In this document: piece after piece, positions 7,883 through 14,789 of the stretch
Layout of the letters: the number at the start of each line of letters is the position of its first letter
Numbering within the stretch: the first letter of the stretch is position 1
DNA from: JBBREP01 sp036501845
GTDB lineage: Bacteria > Actinomycetota > Acidimicrobiia > IMCC26256 > PALSA-610
Direction of reading: 5' to 3'
DNA: 35,673 bases
NCBI GenBank assembly: GCA_036501845.1
Contig: DASXZO010000027.1
Span: 1 to 35,673 of the forward strand
Made by a program: the position numbers and the translations under genes
The notes under the pieces: generated by a model
The model's input: the letters and a program-made list of their open reading frames with translations, nothing else
What the model was told of the DNA's origin: nothing
Database searches by the model: none

Positions 7883-8995
7883 TCAGGACGTGCGCACCGG
7901 CATGAGCAAGTACATGAAGTCGGCGCCGTCGCCGCCATCCGCGCCGCGCAAGGTGGCCGGCTTCAGGTGGTCGATGGTCTCGAGGGCAACCTCTTGCGAG
8001 TCGACGGCGTCGATCCCGTCGAGCAGGAACTGCGGGTTGAAGGCGATCGTGAGGTCGGTGCCCTCGTACTTGGCGTCGATGTGGCCACTGCTCGTGCCGA
8101 CGTCGGCGAGCGACACCGAGAGCTCCAGGCCTTCGTTCGCAGTCATGTGCAGCTTCACGTTGGCGTTGTCGCGGCCCTGGCCCACCACGACGACGCGTTC
8201 GAGCGCATCGTGGAACGCGTCCTTGGCCACCACCAACCGGTTCGGGTAGCCGGCTGGGATCAGTTGCTCGTAGTTCGGGAAGTCGGCCTCGATCAGGCGC
8301 ACCGTGACCTCGGCCTTCCCGGTGCGGAACACGGCGTCGCGGTCGCCGAACACCACCTCGAGGTTGTCGTCGCCGGCCAGGCGCTGCACTTCGGCCAGGC
8401 CCTTGGCCGCCACGAGCACGCGCTCGCCGTCCTGCAACATCGAGATGCCGTCGAGGTCGCGCAGCGCGAGCCGGTAGCTGTCGGTGGCAACCAGGCGCAG
8501 GCCTGCACCGCCGCTACGCGCGGCCATGAGCACACCCGTGAGCGGTGGGCGCTGCTCGTCTTTCGAGGCCGCCTTCACCACCTGGCGGAGCGCTCCCGAG
8601 AAGAGCTTGGCGTCGATCTTGGCGCCGGCACCGTCGCTCGGCACCAGACGCGGGTACTCGTCGACCGCCTTCAACCGCAGCGTGGTGCTGAAGTCGCCGC
8701 TGGTGACCTTGGCCTCGTCGTCACCTACTTCGACGAGCACCGGGCCGGGCGCGAGCTTGCGCACCACGTCACCGAGAATCTTCGGCAGCACGGCCACACC
8801 GGTGTTCTCGACGTCGGCCGGCACCTGCACACGGTTCGTGATCTCGAGGTCGGAACCCACGAGCTCCAAACCGTCGGACGTTGCTGTGATGCGCACGTCG
8901 AACAGCACGGGCAGCGCGCCGGTGCGGCTTGCGACCGCGCGCTGGGCCGTGGACAGCGCGTCGGCGAGAGTGTCACGTTCGCAGCGGAACTTCAC
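7883..8995 (-). CDS. dnaN: DNA polymerase III sliding clamp (beta subunit)
   Basis: DnaN forms the ring that tethers polymerase III to DNA. The start GTG 8995 gives 370 residues beginning MKFRCERDTLADAL, the normal family N-terminus; AGGAGG at 9001-9006 lies 5 nt upstream. A longer in-frame reading would run through the origin region and is not supported. The three clamp domains are recognisable: TGVLMAARSGGAGLRLVATDSYRLA in the middle (written here only in part as TGVLMAA and ATDSYRLA), then FPNYEQLIP, and the C-terminal YLLMPVRTS, matching the usual LMP[VM]R ending. The gene is followed by recF at 22 nt. Its promoter should lie within the origin region upstream. Confidence 0.97.
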   Translation of the reverse strand: MKFRCERDTLADALSTAQRAVASRTGALPVLFDVRITATSDGLELVGSDLEITNRVQVPADVENTGVAVLPKILGDVVRKLAPGPVLVEVGDDEAKVTSGDFSTTLRLKAVDEYPRLVPSDGAGAKIDAKLFSGALRQVVKAASKDEQRPPLTGVLMAARSGGAGLRLVATDSYRLALRDLDGISMLQDGERVLVAAKGLAEVQRLAGDDNLEVVFGDRDAVFRTGKAEVTVRLIEADFPNYEQLIPAGYPNRLVVAKDAFHDALERVVVVGQGRDNANVKLHMTANEGLELSVSLADVGTSSGHIDAKYEGTDLTIAFNPQFLLDGIDAVDSQEVALETIDHLKPATLRGADGGDGADFMYLLMPVRTS

Positions 8996-9000
8996 CACTG

Positions 9001-9229
9001 CCTCCTCAGATACTGGCTCTTCGTTATTTGAATCACCGTTGTTGTTGTAGGTCCTGTGGATTGTGGACGACGGTGCTGATGTCCAGGTCGCGAGAGCTGT
9101 GCAGCCGCGCGCCCTTTCCACAGGAAACCGCGGCGCGTGGGAAGCACATAGTTGTGGTTCGACGCGTCGTCCACAACGAATGGCCCGGTGCACAGCGGGA
9201 TCCCGGGGCCGGCCCACAGGTTATCCACC
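9001..9229. other. Probable chromosomal origin oriC (dnaA-dnaN intergenic)
   Basis: The dnaA-dnaN interval is the usual actinobacterial oriC location. DnaA-box-like 9-mers (compared with TTGTCCACA / TTATCCACA) are: 9055-9063 (reverse, CAATCCACA), 9062-9070 (reverse, TCGTCCACA), 9114-9122 (CTTTCCACA), 9167-9175 (TCGTCCACA) and 9221-9229 (TTATCCACC, overlapping the dnaA stop). The stretch about 9019-9050, next to dnaN, is the most AT-rich part and is a candidate unwinding element. No box is a perfect match, and the number is low for an actinobacterium, so function is inferred. Confidence 0.7.
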
Positions 9230-10711
9230 GGCGGCCTGCTTGACCTGGGCGATCAGCTCGTTGACCTGGTCGAAGACCAATTGCTTCTCCGACATCTGGC
9301 GCTTGATCTTGTCGCACGCGTGCATGACCGTGGTGTGGTCGCGCCCGCCGAACTCTTCGGCGATCTTCGGATACGAGTACTCCGTGAGCTGGCGGAACAC
9401 GTACATGCCGATCTGACGCGCGGTCACGAGCGGGCGCCGCCGGCTGGGTCCGGTGAGCTCCTCGACGCTGTGGCCGAACATCTGCGCGGTGACGTCGAGG
9501 ATCAGCGCCGGCGTGATCACGCGCGGCTGTCGCGCCGGGATGAGGTCGCACAGCACCTTGCGGGTCATGTCGATGTTCAGCGGCACGCGATGCAGCGAGG
9601 AGTACGCGGCGATGCGGTGCAGGCTGCCCTCGAGCTCGCGCACGTTGTCGGTGATGTGCTCGGCGATGAACCCCAGCACGTCGCTGGGCAGGCCGTCGAG
9701 GTGTTCGGCCTCGGCCTTCTTCTGCAGGATGGCGAGGCGGGTCTCGAACTCCGGTGGCTGGATGTCGGTGATCAAGCCCCACTCGAAGCGGCCACGGAGA
9801 CGGTCTTCGATCTTGGCGATCGACTTCGGCGGGCGGTCCGAGCTGATCACGATCTGGCCGCCGCTGCCGTGCAGGTCGTTGAAGGTGTGGAAGAACTCCT
9901 CTTGGAGCTGCTCGGTGCGCTCGAGGAACTGGATGTCGTCGATGAGCAGCACGTCGACGTCGCGGTAGCGCCGTTTGAAGGCCAGGTTCGACTTCGAGCG
10001 CATGGCGTCGATGAAGTCGTTCATCATGGTCTCGGTGGACACGTAACGCACCCGCTTGGTGGTGAACAGTTGGCGTACGTGGTGGCCGATGGCGTGGAGC
10101 AGGTGGGTCTTGCCGAGGCCCGCGGGACCGTAGATGAACAGCGGGTTGTACGACCGGGCCGGTTCCTCGGCCACCGCGAGCGAGGCGGCGGCCGCGAAGC
10201 GGTTCGACGTGCCGATCACGAACTGGTCGAAGGTGTAGCGAGGATTGAGCAACCCCGGATTGCGACTCGGCATCCCCTCGTGCACGGTCGGCTCGGTGTC
10301 GGGCCGCGTTTCCACACGTTCTGTGGTAGCGAGCGCGCTTACAGTGGGTGAGGTCTGGGTGAGGTCGATCACCATCGCCTCGTCGAAGCCAGTCGCGTCG
10401 ACGACGACGTTGATCGTGGTGCCGGTGCCGGTCAGGGCGTTGCACGCGTCGTCGAGCACGCTGCGGTACATCGCGAGGATGCGGTCGCGGGCCATGGGGT
10501 TGGCGACGGCGATCGTCAGACGTTCGTCAGAGAGCTCCAGGGCGCGGATCCCTTGGAACCACACCTCCCAGGTGCTCTCGCTCAGTTGCTGGCGCACGGC
10601 GGCGCTCACCCGAGCCCACAACTCCTCCGCGCCGGCGACGTTGGTAGCGTCCAATCCCCAATTGTCCACAGGTTGGTCCACAGATGTGGAGAAGGTCCGG
10701 ATAGACCCCAT
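9221..10711 (-). CDS. dnaA: Chromosomal replication initiator DnaA
   Basis: DnaA binds origin boxes, opens the duplex and recruits the helicase. Domain I is LWARVSAAVRQQLSESTWE onward; domain II is short (about 70 residues). Domain III begins NPRYTFDQFVIG and has Walker A GPAGLGKTH and Walker B VLLIDDIQFL. Domain IV carries the DNA-binding signature GGRDHTTVMHACDKI. The protein is 496 residues if translation begins at ATG 10711, which has no clear ribosome site. GTG 10681 and GTG 10669 are equally possible and fall inside a cluster of DnaA boxes (10662-10693). An in-frame extension upstream to 11299 crosses the promoter region and rpmH and is rejected. Confidence 0.96.
   Translation of the reverse strand: MGSIRTFSTSVDQPVDNWGLDATNVAGAEELWARVSAAVRQQLSESTWEVWFQGIRALELSDERLTIAVANPMARDRILAMYRSVLDDACNALTGTGTTINVVVDATGFDEAMVIDLTQTSPTVSALATTERVETRPDTEPTVHEGMPSRNPGLLNPRYTFDQFVIGTSNRFAAAASLAVAEEPARSYNPLFIYGPAGLGKTHLLHAIGHHVRQLFTTKRVRYVSTETMMNDFIDAMRSKSNLAFKRRYRDVDVLLIDDIQFLERTEQLQEEFFHTFNDLHGSGGQIVISSDRPPKSIAKIEDRLRGRFEWGLITDIQPPEFETRLAILQKKAEAEHLDGLPSDVLGFIAEHITDNVRELEGSLHRIAAYSSLHRVPLNIDMTRKVLCDLIPARQPRVITPALILDVTAQMFGHSVEELTGPSRRRPLVTARQIGMYVFRQLTEYSYPKIAEEFGGRDHTTVMHACDKIKRQMSEKQLVFDQVNELIAQVKQAAGG
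10662..10693. promoter_or_regulatory. Cluster of three DnaA boxes at the dnaA start
   Basis: Three boxes lie in 32 bp: TTGTCCACA (10662-10670, a perfect actinobacterial box), TGGTCCACA (10674-10682) and TTCTCCACA on the reverse strand (10685-10693). They sit between the predicted dnaA promoter and the first recognisable DnaA domain. This suggests DnaA autoregulation, a known theme in bacteria. They overlap the possible start codons. Confidence 0.7.
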
Positions 10712-10772
10712 CGCGTGTGAGGCAAGGGCGAGTCTGCTGCTGGTTTCGGCTCGCTCCGGGCGGGGTTCGGGC

Positions 10773-10801
10773 ACCGTAGCACCGGGTTTGCGGGCCGACA
10801 A
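10773..10801 (-). promoter_or_regulatory. Candidate dnaA promoter
   Basis: On the minus strand TTGTCG (10801-10796) and TACGGT (10778-10773) are separated by exactly 17 nt and fit loose actinobacterial -35 and -10 patterns (TTGNCN, TANNNT). Transcription would begin near 10766, about 55 nt before ATG 10711, with the DnaA boxes downstream of the start point. Confidence 0.45.
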
Positions 10802-10824
10802 CCGGAACCCGCGGGCTGGGGCGA

Positions 10825-10855
10825 TTGCCCACGTGGGCGGCTCGTGGGCTACGAT
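10825..10855 (+). promoter_or_regulatory. Candidate rpmH promoter
   Basis: TTGCCC (10825-10830) and TACGAT (10850-10855) are spaced 19 nt apart on the plus strand. The spacing is slightly long. It would give a leader of about 220 nt before rpmH. A palindrome overlaps the -35 box. Confidence 0.3.
10827..10838. promoter_or_regulatory. Perfect 12-bp palindrome, possible operator
   Basis: GCCCACGTGGGC is a perfect palindrome placed between the divergent dnaA and rpmH promoter candidates, overlapping the latter's -35 box. It has the CACGTG core of parS but not its flanks, so it is not a parS site. The binding protein is unknown. Confidence 0.35.
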
Positions 10856-11079
10856 TTCGCCCGACGTGCGCCTCTGGTTTCGGGCGCCCGAACGCAGCGC
10901 GCTCGGGCCGTAACCTGATCCGGCTTCCGGTCCCAACGACGGTGTTCGGCGGCGTTCGAAGACTCGATCATGATCCGCACCGCGTGAGCGGGTGCGGTGA
11001 CGCAGACGATCCGGCCGCAGCCGAGCCGGCCAATGGTGACGCCCCGGCCGCACGTGCGCCAGTGGGCGAGGAGGCAAAC

Positions 11080-11214
11080 GTGAAGCGGACGTTCCAGCCG
11101 AACAACCGCAAGCGGTCGCGCAAGCACGGTTTCCGCCTGCGCATGCGGACCAAGGCGGGTCGGGCGGTGCTGAAGAGCCGGCGCGGCAAGGGCCGGCAGC
11201 GAATCTCGGCGTGA
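11080..11214 (+). CDS. rpmH: 50S ribosomal protein L34
   Basis: The 44-residue product VKRTFQPNNRKRSRKHG and onward is a standard L34: very basic, with the RTFQPNNRKR opening and a GRQRISA ending. It binds 23S rRNA in the large subunit. GTG 11080 is the start; GAGGAGG (11068-11074) lies 5 nt upstream. The stop overlaps the rnpA start (GTGA at 11211-11214), the usual rpmH-rnpA coupling. A longer in-frame extension upstream is noncoding leader. Confidence 0.97.
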   Translation: MKRTFQPNNRKRSRKHGFRLRMRTKAGRAVLKSRRGKGRQRISA

Positions 11215-11555
11215 CCGCACGCATCCGCCGCAGCGCCCAGTTCCGGGCGTTCGCGGGCGGCACGCGCCACCGTCGGGGTCCCCTCACCATGGCCACCACA
11301 CCGTCGCTCGAGCCCGGCGTGGCTCGCGTGGGCTATGCCATTGGGCGCGGCGTCGGCAGCGCCGTGGCCCGGAACCGGTTGCGGCGCCGGCTGCGCCATG
11401 CGGTCTCGGAACTCACGCCGCGCCTCGATGCCGACTCGGCGTACTTGATCAGCGCCACGAGGCGCGCGACTGCGCTTACGTACCGTGAGATCGTCGATTT
11501 GCTGGGTGAGCTCGTGGCGGTCGCCGGCCGCGCGAGCGTGACGGAGCCGGCATGA
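11211..11555 (+). CDS. rnpA: Ribonuclease P protein component
   Basis: RnpA is the small basic protein that assists RNase P RNA in removing 5' leaders from tRNA precursors. The protein is 114 residues, a normal size. The conserved RNR region is visible as RVGYAIGRGVGSAVARNR (about 40-57) followed by LRRRLRHAV. The usual family opening LRxxxEF is present only as IRRSAQFRAF. The start GTG overlaps the rpmH stop and the gene ends in an ATGA overlap with yidD, so rpmH, rnpA and yidD are translationally coupled. The N-terminal loop after residue 14 (GGTRHRRGP) is divergent from better studied homologues. Confidence 0.93.
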   Translation: MTARIRRSAQFRAFAGGTRHRRGPLTMATTPSLEPGVARVGYAIGRGVGSAVARNRLRRRLRHAVSELTPRLDADSAYLISATRRATALTYREIVDLLGELVAVAGRASVTEPA

Positions 11556-11803
11556 GCCGCTCGGCCCGCGCCTTGCGCGGGCTCGTGCACGCCTACCAGG
11601 CCGCCCGCTTCGGGCGGCCTTCGCCGTGCCGCTACCTGCCGAGCTGCTCGGAGTACGCCGCCGAAGCGATCGAGACCCACGGCGCCGCGCGGGGCGGCTG
11701 GCTCGCCGTGCGCCGCGTCGCGCGCTGCCACCCCCTCGGCGGGCACGGGTTCGACCCCGTGCCGCCACGGGCGCCGTCACGACGTGCCCGCGTCGTGACC
11801 TAG
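11552..11803 (+). CDS. yidD: Membrane protein insertion efficiency factor YidD
   Basis: This 83-residue protein shows the family pattern: LVHAYQAARFGRPSPCRYLPSCSEYA (quoted in part; key residues Cys27, Cys32), then AVRRVARCHPLGGHGFDPVP. YidD is a small, amphipathic, membrane-associated protein that aids YidC-dependent insertion of membrane proteins. The cysteines at CRYLPSC and RCHP are family-conserved. It overlaps rnpA by four bases (ATGA) and precedes yidC by 13 nt. The C-terminal tail is short and basic. Confidence 0.95.
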   Translation: MSRSARALRGLVHAYQAARFGRPSPCRYLPSCSEYAAEAIETHGAARGGWLAVRRVARCHPLGGHGFDPVPPRAPSRRARVVT

Positions 11804-11816
11804 GACGGAGACCAAG

Positions 11817-12854
11817 GTGACGCAACTCCTCAACCCGATCAAGAACCTCATCGGCTGGTTGCTGAACGCATTCTTTACGCTCCCGCCGCACAACCTCGGT
11901 CTGGCCATCACCTTGATGACCGCGCTGGTGATGTTGGTGATGCTGCCGCTCACCGCCAAGCAGGTCCGCTCGATGGTGGCGATGCAGAAGCTGCAGCCCG
12001 AGATCAAGCGCATCCAGCAGGAGAACAAGGACGACAAGCAGGCCCAGAGCCAGGCCATCATGGCCTTTTACAAGGAGAACCAGATCAACCCGCTGTCGGG
12101 CTGCCTCCCGTTGCTCGTGCAGTTCCCGGTCTGGATCGCCCTGTACGACACGTTGAAGACCTTGCCGTCACACCTGCCGAAGGCCGGCAAGCTCTACCAG
12201 AAGCTGTGTGCGACGCCGCTGCCGAACACGCACAAGTCGTGCGGCACCACCAACTTGCACCCCCAGAAGTTCCTGGGGATGAACCTGCAGTTGTCGCTGT
12301 TCGATGCGCACAAGAACGGCACCACGTTCCTGCACCTGCTCCCCTACGGGTTGCTGGTGGGCTTCGTGGTGGCCACCGGCATCTACCAGACCCGCCAGAC
12401 CATGGCGCGCCAGAAGCGCCAGAACCCTGATCAGCCGATCAACCCGCAGATGCAGTCGATGATGCGGATCATGCCGATCATGAACCTGATCACGATCCTG
12501 TTCCCCACCGGCGTCGCGGTGTATTGGGGCGTCCGCAACATCTGGATGATCGGCCAGCAGCAACTGGTGCTCAACAAGATCTACGAGACTCACTCCGGCC
12601 CGGTCAATGTCAAGTCGAACGACGTGACCTTGAAGGACACCAAGGCTCTCGGCATCGCGCCGGCCGCGGCCGGATCCGCCTCGGAGGGCAGCGGCAACGG
12701 GAACGGCTCGAACGGGAACGGTCAGAACCGGCCGCGCAATGGTGCCGGCAACGGTGCGGCCAAGAGTGGCGCGGCCAAGGGAGCCACCGCCGCGGCCCGG
12801 GCCAAGTCGAATCCCAATACGTCGAAGAAGAAACAACAGCGACGGAAGCGCTGA
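11817..12854 (+). CDS. yidC: Membrane protein insertase YidC/Oxa1
   Basis: YidC inserts and folds proteins in the cytoplasmic membrane. The protein is 345 residues. It has an N-terminal hydrophobic segment (about 10-27), a helix at about 33-47 (LMTALVMLVMLPLTAKQV), the cytoplasmic hairpin with MQKLQPEIKRIQQE, the conserved NPLSGCLPLLVQFPVW, and later helices around LPYGLLVGFVVATGIYQ and MPIMNLITILFPTG. The extracytoplasmic loop holds two cysteines (CATPLPNTHKSCG). The tail from about 280 is low-complexity G/N/A and then basic (KKKQQRRKR), as in YidC homologues that contact ribosomes. GTG 11817 has GGACGGAG upstream. Confidence 0.95.
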   Translation: MTQLLNPIKNLIGWLLNAFFTLPPHNLGLAITLMTALVMLVMLPLTAKQVRSMVAMQKLQPEIKRIQQENKDDKQAQSQAIMAFYKENQINPLSGCLPLLVQFPVWIALYDTLKTLPSHLPKAGKLYQKLCATPLPNTHKSCGTTNLHPQKFLGMNLQLSLFDAHKNGTTFLHLLPYGLLVGFVVATGIYQTRQTMARQKRQNPDQPINPQMQSMMRIMPIMNLITILFPTGVAVYWGVRNIWMIGQQQLVLNKIYETHSGPVNVKSNDVTLKDTKALGIAPAAAGSASEGSGNGNGSNGNGQNRPRNGAGNGAAKSGAAKGATAAARAKSNPNTSKKKQQRRKR

Positions 12855-12858
12855 CAGC

Positions 12859-13929
12859 ATGGAATGGATCGAGGTCACCGGGCGCACGCTCGAGGAGGCC
12901 ATCGAAAGGGCGCTCGACAGTCTCGGTGTTCACGAGACTGAGTTGGACTACGAGGTCCTGACCGAGCCGAAGACGAGTCTCCTCGGCCTGCGGCGAACCG
13001 ACGCCCGGATTCGGGCTCGGGTGAAGCCGAGGTCGAGAGAGAAGCCGAACGACAAGCGGCGCCGCCAGCGCGACGAGTCACGGGCTCGACGACGTGGTGG
13101 GCGCGATCGGGGCGGCGACGGCGACGCCAAGCGCGAGCCGAAGAAGGCGGCGGTCGCCGCCGGCGAGGGTAGGTCGGGCGACGGCCGCAGCCGAGAGCGG
13201 GCCGCGGCCGCAGGATCGGCCGCCGCCGCCGAGGCGAACGGGGGCGCCGCGGCCAGCCCCGGCACCGGCAATGGATCGCGGTCGCGCCGCCGCCGGCGGG
13301 GTTCTGGCAACGGCGCGCCCAACGGCGCGCCGGATGGCTCGCCCAACGCTGCGGCTGCGACTACCGAGCCGAATGGAAGCGGGAACGCCTCGGGCCGCGT
13401 CACGAACACGGCACCGAAGGTCACCGACAGGCCTGCGAGCAAGGCGAATCACGAGGAGCACGAAGTCATGGAACGGTCGGGAAGCATCGAGGAGCAGGTC
13501 CAGGCCGGGCGGGAGTTCGCCACCGGATTGCTCGACGCGTTCGAGACCACCGGCACGGTGACGGTCGCGCCCGAAGATCACGAGATCGAAGTGAGCATCG
13601 AGGGCGACAACCTCGGTCTGCTGGTCGGGCCGAAGGGCGCGACCCTTACTGCGCTCGAGGAGCTCCTCCGTGGCGCGGTAGGGCACCGCGGCCCCGGGCG
13701 GCTCCACCTGGACGTCGCCGGGTACCGGGCCAAGCGCCGTGCGGCGCTGTCCGACTTCGCCCGCAAAGTCGCCGACGACGTGCGAGCCAGCGGCACCGCC
13801 AAGGCCTTGGAGCCGATGTCGGCACCCGACCGCAAGGTGGTCCACGACACGGTGGCCGAGCTGGATGGCGTGGGCACCATCTCCGACGGCGAAGACCCGC
13901 GTCGCCGGGTCATCATTCAGCCGGCGTAG
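12859..13929 (+). CDS. jag: Jag/KhpB (EloR) RNA-binding protein, long disordered linker
   Basis: The 356-residue protein has three parts. Residues 1-52 are the Jag N-terminal domain (EWIEVTGRTLEEAIERALD, quoted in part: EVTGRTLEEAI). Residues about 53-205 are a low-complexity linker rich in R, G, A, N and S. Residues about 210-280 form a KH domain with the GPKG loop (257-260), and 285-354 an R3H domain with Arg325 and His329. Jag/EloR proteins bind RNA and, in firmicutes, affect cell elongation; Rv3920c is the mycobacterial relative. ATG 12859 follows the yidC stop by 4 nt. The linker is long compared with firmicute Jag. The order yidC-jag-rsmG is standard. Confidence 0.9.
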   Translation: MEWIEVTGRTLEEAIERALDSLGVHETELDYEVLTEPKTSLLGLRRTDARIRARVKPRSREKPNDKRRRQRDESRARRRGGRDRGGDGDAKREPKKAAVAAGEGRSGDGRSRERAAAAGSAAAAEANGGAAASPGTGNGSRSRRRRRGSGNGAPNGAPDGSPNAAAATTEPNGSGNASGRVTNTAPKVTDRPASKANHEEHEVMERSGSIEEQVQAGREFATGLLDAFETTGTVTVAPEDHEIEVSIEGDNLGLLVGPKGATLTALEELLRGAVGHRGPGRLHLDVAGYRAKRRAALSDFARKVADDVRASGTAKALEPMSAPDRKVVHDTVAELDGVGTISDGEDPRRRVIIQPA

Positions 13930-13945
13930 CTCGTCGGTCGCGGGC

Positions 13946-14620
13946 GTGATCGAGCTCGCCGGGCCGGCTCGCCGGCGCCTTGGTGAGGTACTCGCGCGCT
14001 CGGCCACGCTCGGTTGGCTGGGTCCGGGCCCGGTTGGCAACCAGGTCGACCACGCCCTGGCCTTGGCGCGCGCCGTGGCCGCGGTACCGGATCTCGAGGG
14101 CTGCGACGCCATCGTCGACCTCGGCAGTGGCGGCGGGGTGCCGGGCCTGGTGATCGCAGTAGCATTGGCGCCCCGGCCGATCACGTTGCTCGAAGGGTCG
14201 GCGCGGCGGGCCGCGTTCCTGCGGTCCGCGGCCTTGGAGTTGGCTGGCGATCCCGTGATCGATGTTGCCGAGGGCCGGGCCGAGGAATTGGCTCGGAGGC
14301 CCGAGTTGGATGGCCACTTCTCCGTGTGCACGGCCCGCTCCTTTGGACGGCCCGCGGTCACGGCCGAATGCGCCGCTCGACTCCTGGGGGTGGGTGGCGT
14401 CCTCGTGGTGAGTGAGCCGCCCGAGCCCGGAGATCGCCACGGCGGGATTCCAGATGCCCACGCCCGCTGGGATCTCGTGGGGCTGGCCGGACTGGGCTAC
14501 GGCGAGGCGCGGACATCGAGTGAATTCGGCGTTCGGATAGCGATGGTCGAAAAGACCCATATCACCGATTCGCGGTATCCTCGCCGCGTCGGTATGCCCG
14601 CCAAACGGCCTCTTTGGTAG
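13946..14620 (+). CDS. rsmG: 16S rRNA (guanine-N7) methyltransferase RsmG (GidB)
   Basis: RsmG methylates a guanine in the 530 loop of 16S rRNA using S-adenosylmethionine. The 224-residue protein begins at GTG 13946 (IELAGPARRRLGEVL). The SAM-binding motif is IVDLGSGGGVPGLVIA (about 52-67) and an acidic residue at the end of the next strand is in LLEGSARRAAFL. The ARSFGRP segment matches the family ARA[FV] region. Loss of this gene in other actinobacteria gives low-level streptomycin resistance. It sits between jag and parA, as expected. The start lies 16 nt after jag, with no strong ribosome site seen. Confidence 0.94.
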   Translation: MIELAGPARRRLGEVLARSATLGWLGPGPVGNQVDHALALARAVAAVPDLEGCDAIVDLGSGGGVPGLVIAVALAPRPITLLEGSARRAAFLRSAALELAGDPVIDVAEGRAEELARRPELDGHFSVCTARSFGRPAVTAECAARLLGVGGVLVVSEPPEPGDRHGGIPDAHARWDLVGLAGLGYGEARTSSEFGVRIAMVEKTHITDSRYPRRVGMPAKRPLW

Positions 14621-14650
14621 TTGCCACAGCGACCACCGCGAGGTTCCGAC

Positions 14651-14664
14651 GTTTCACGTGGAAC
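14651..14664. other. parS centromere-like site
   Basis: GTTTCACGTGGAAC matches the central 14 bases of the bacterial parS consensus (TGTTTCACGTGAAACA), with the GGAAC half found in other actinobacteria. It lies between rsmG and parA, about 125 nt before the parA start. ParB encoded downstream would nucleate here. It is the only parS-like match I found in the window. Confidence 0.92.
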
Positions 14665-14789
14665 GCGCCAACGGAGCCGCGCGCGTGTCGAGTGCGTAGT
14701 ACGGTTTGCGCCGACCCGGCTCAATCGCGACGCATTTCGACCGCGCTCGGCGTCGGCGGCACTTGGGGTCGGGCAGGAGGAGTTTCCGC

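Larger units (their letters stand above)
10712..11079. other. Divergent dnaA / rpmH intergenic region (368 bp)
   Basis: No protein-coding gene is supported here: open frames crossing it continue into rpmH or dnaA in the wrong context. It contains a dnaA promoter candidate on the minus strand, an rpmH promoter candidate on the plus strand, a 12-bp palindrome between them, and about 220 nt of leader before rpmH. No DnaA box beyond the cluster at 10662-10693 was seen. Confidence 0.7.

Noticed and set aside
9001..9217. Longer DnaN product beginning at 9217.
   Set aside because: It would translate the origin region. The normal DnaN N-terminus and AGGAGG site support GTG 8995.
10314..10333. TTTCCACACG and TTCTGTGGTAG inside dnaA as DnaA boxes.
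   Set aside because: They match the consensus poorly and lie in coding sequence, away from the control region.
10825..11079. In-frame upstream extension of rpmH.
   Set aside because: L34 starts with the (M/V)KRTFQPN motif at 11080, where a good ribosome site occurs. The extra stretch has no family similarity.
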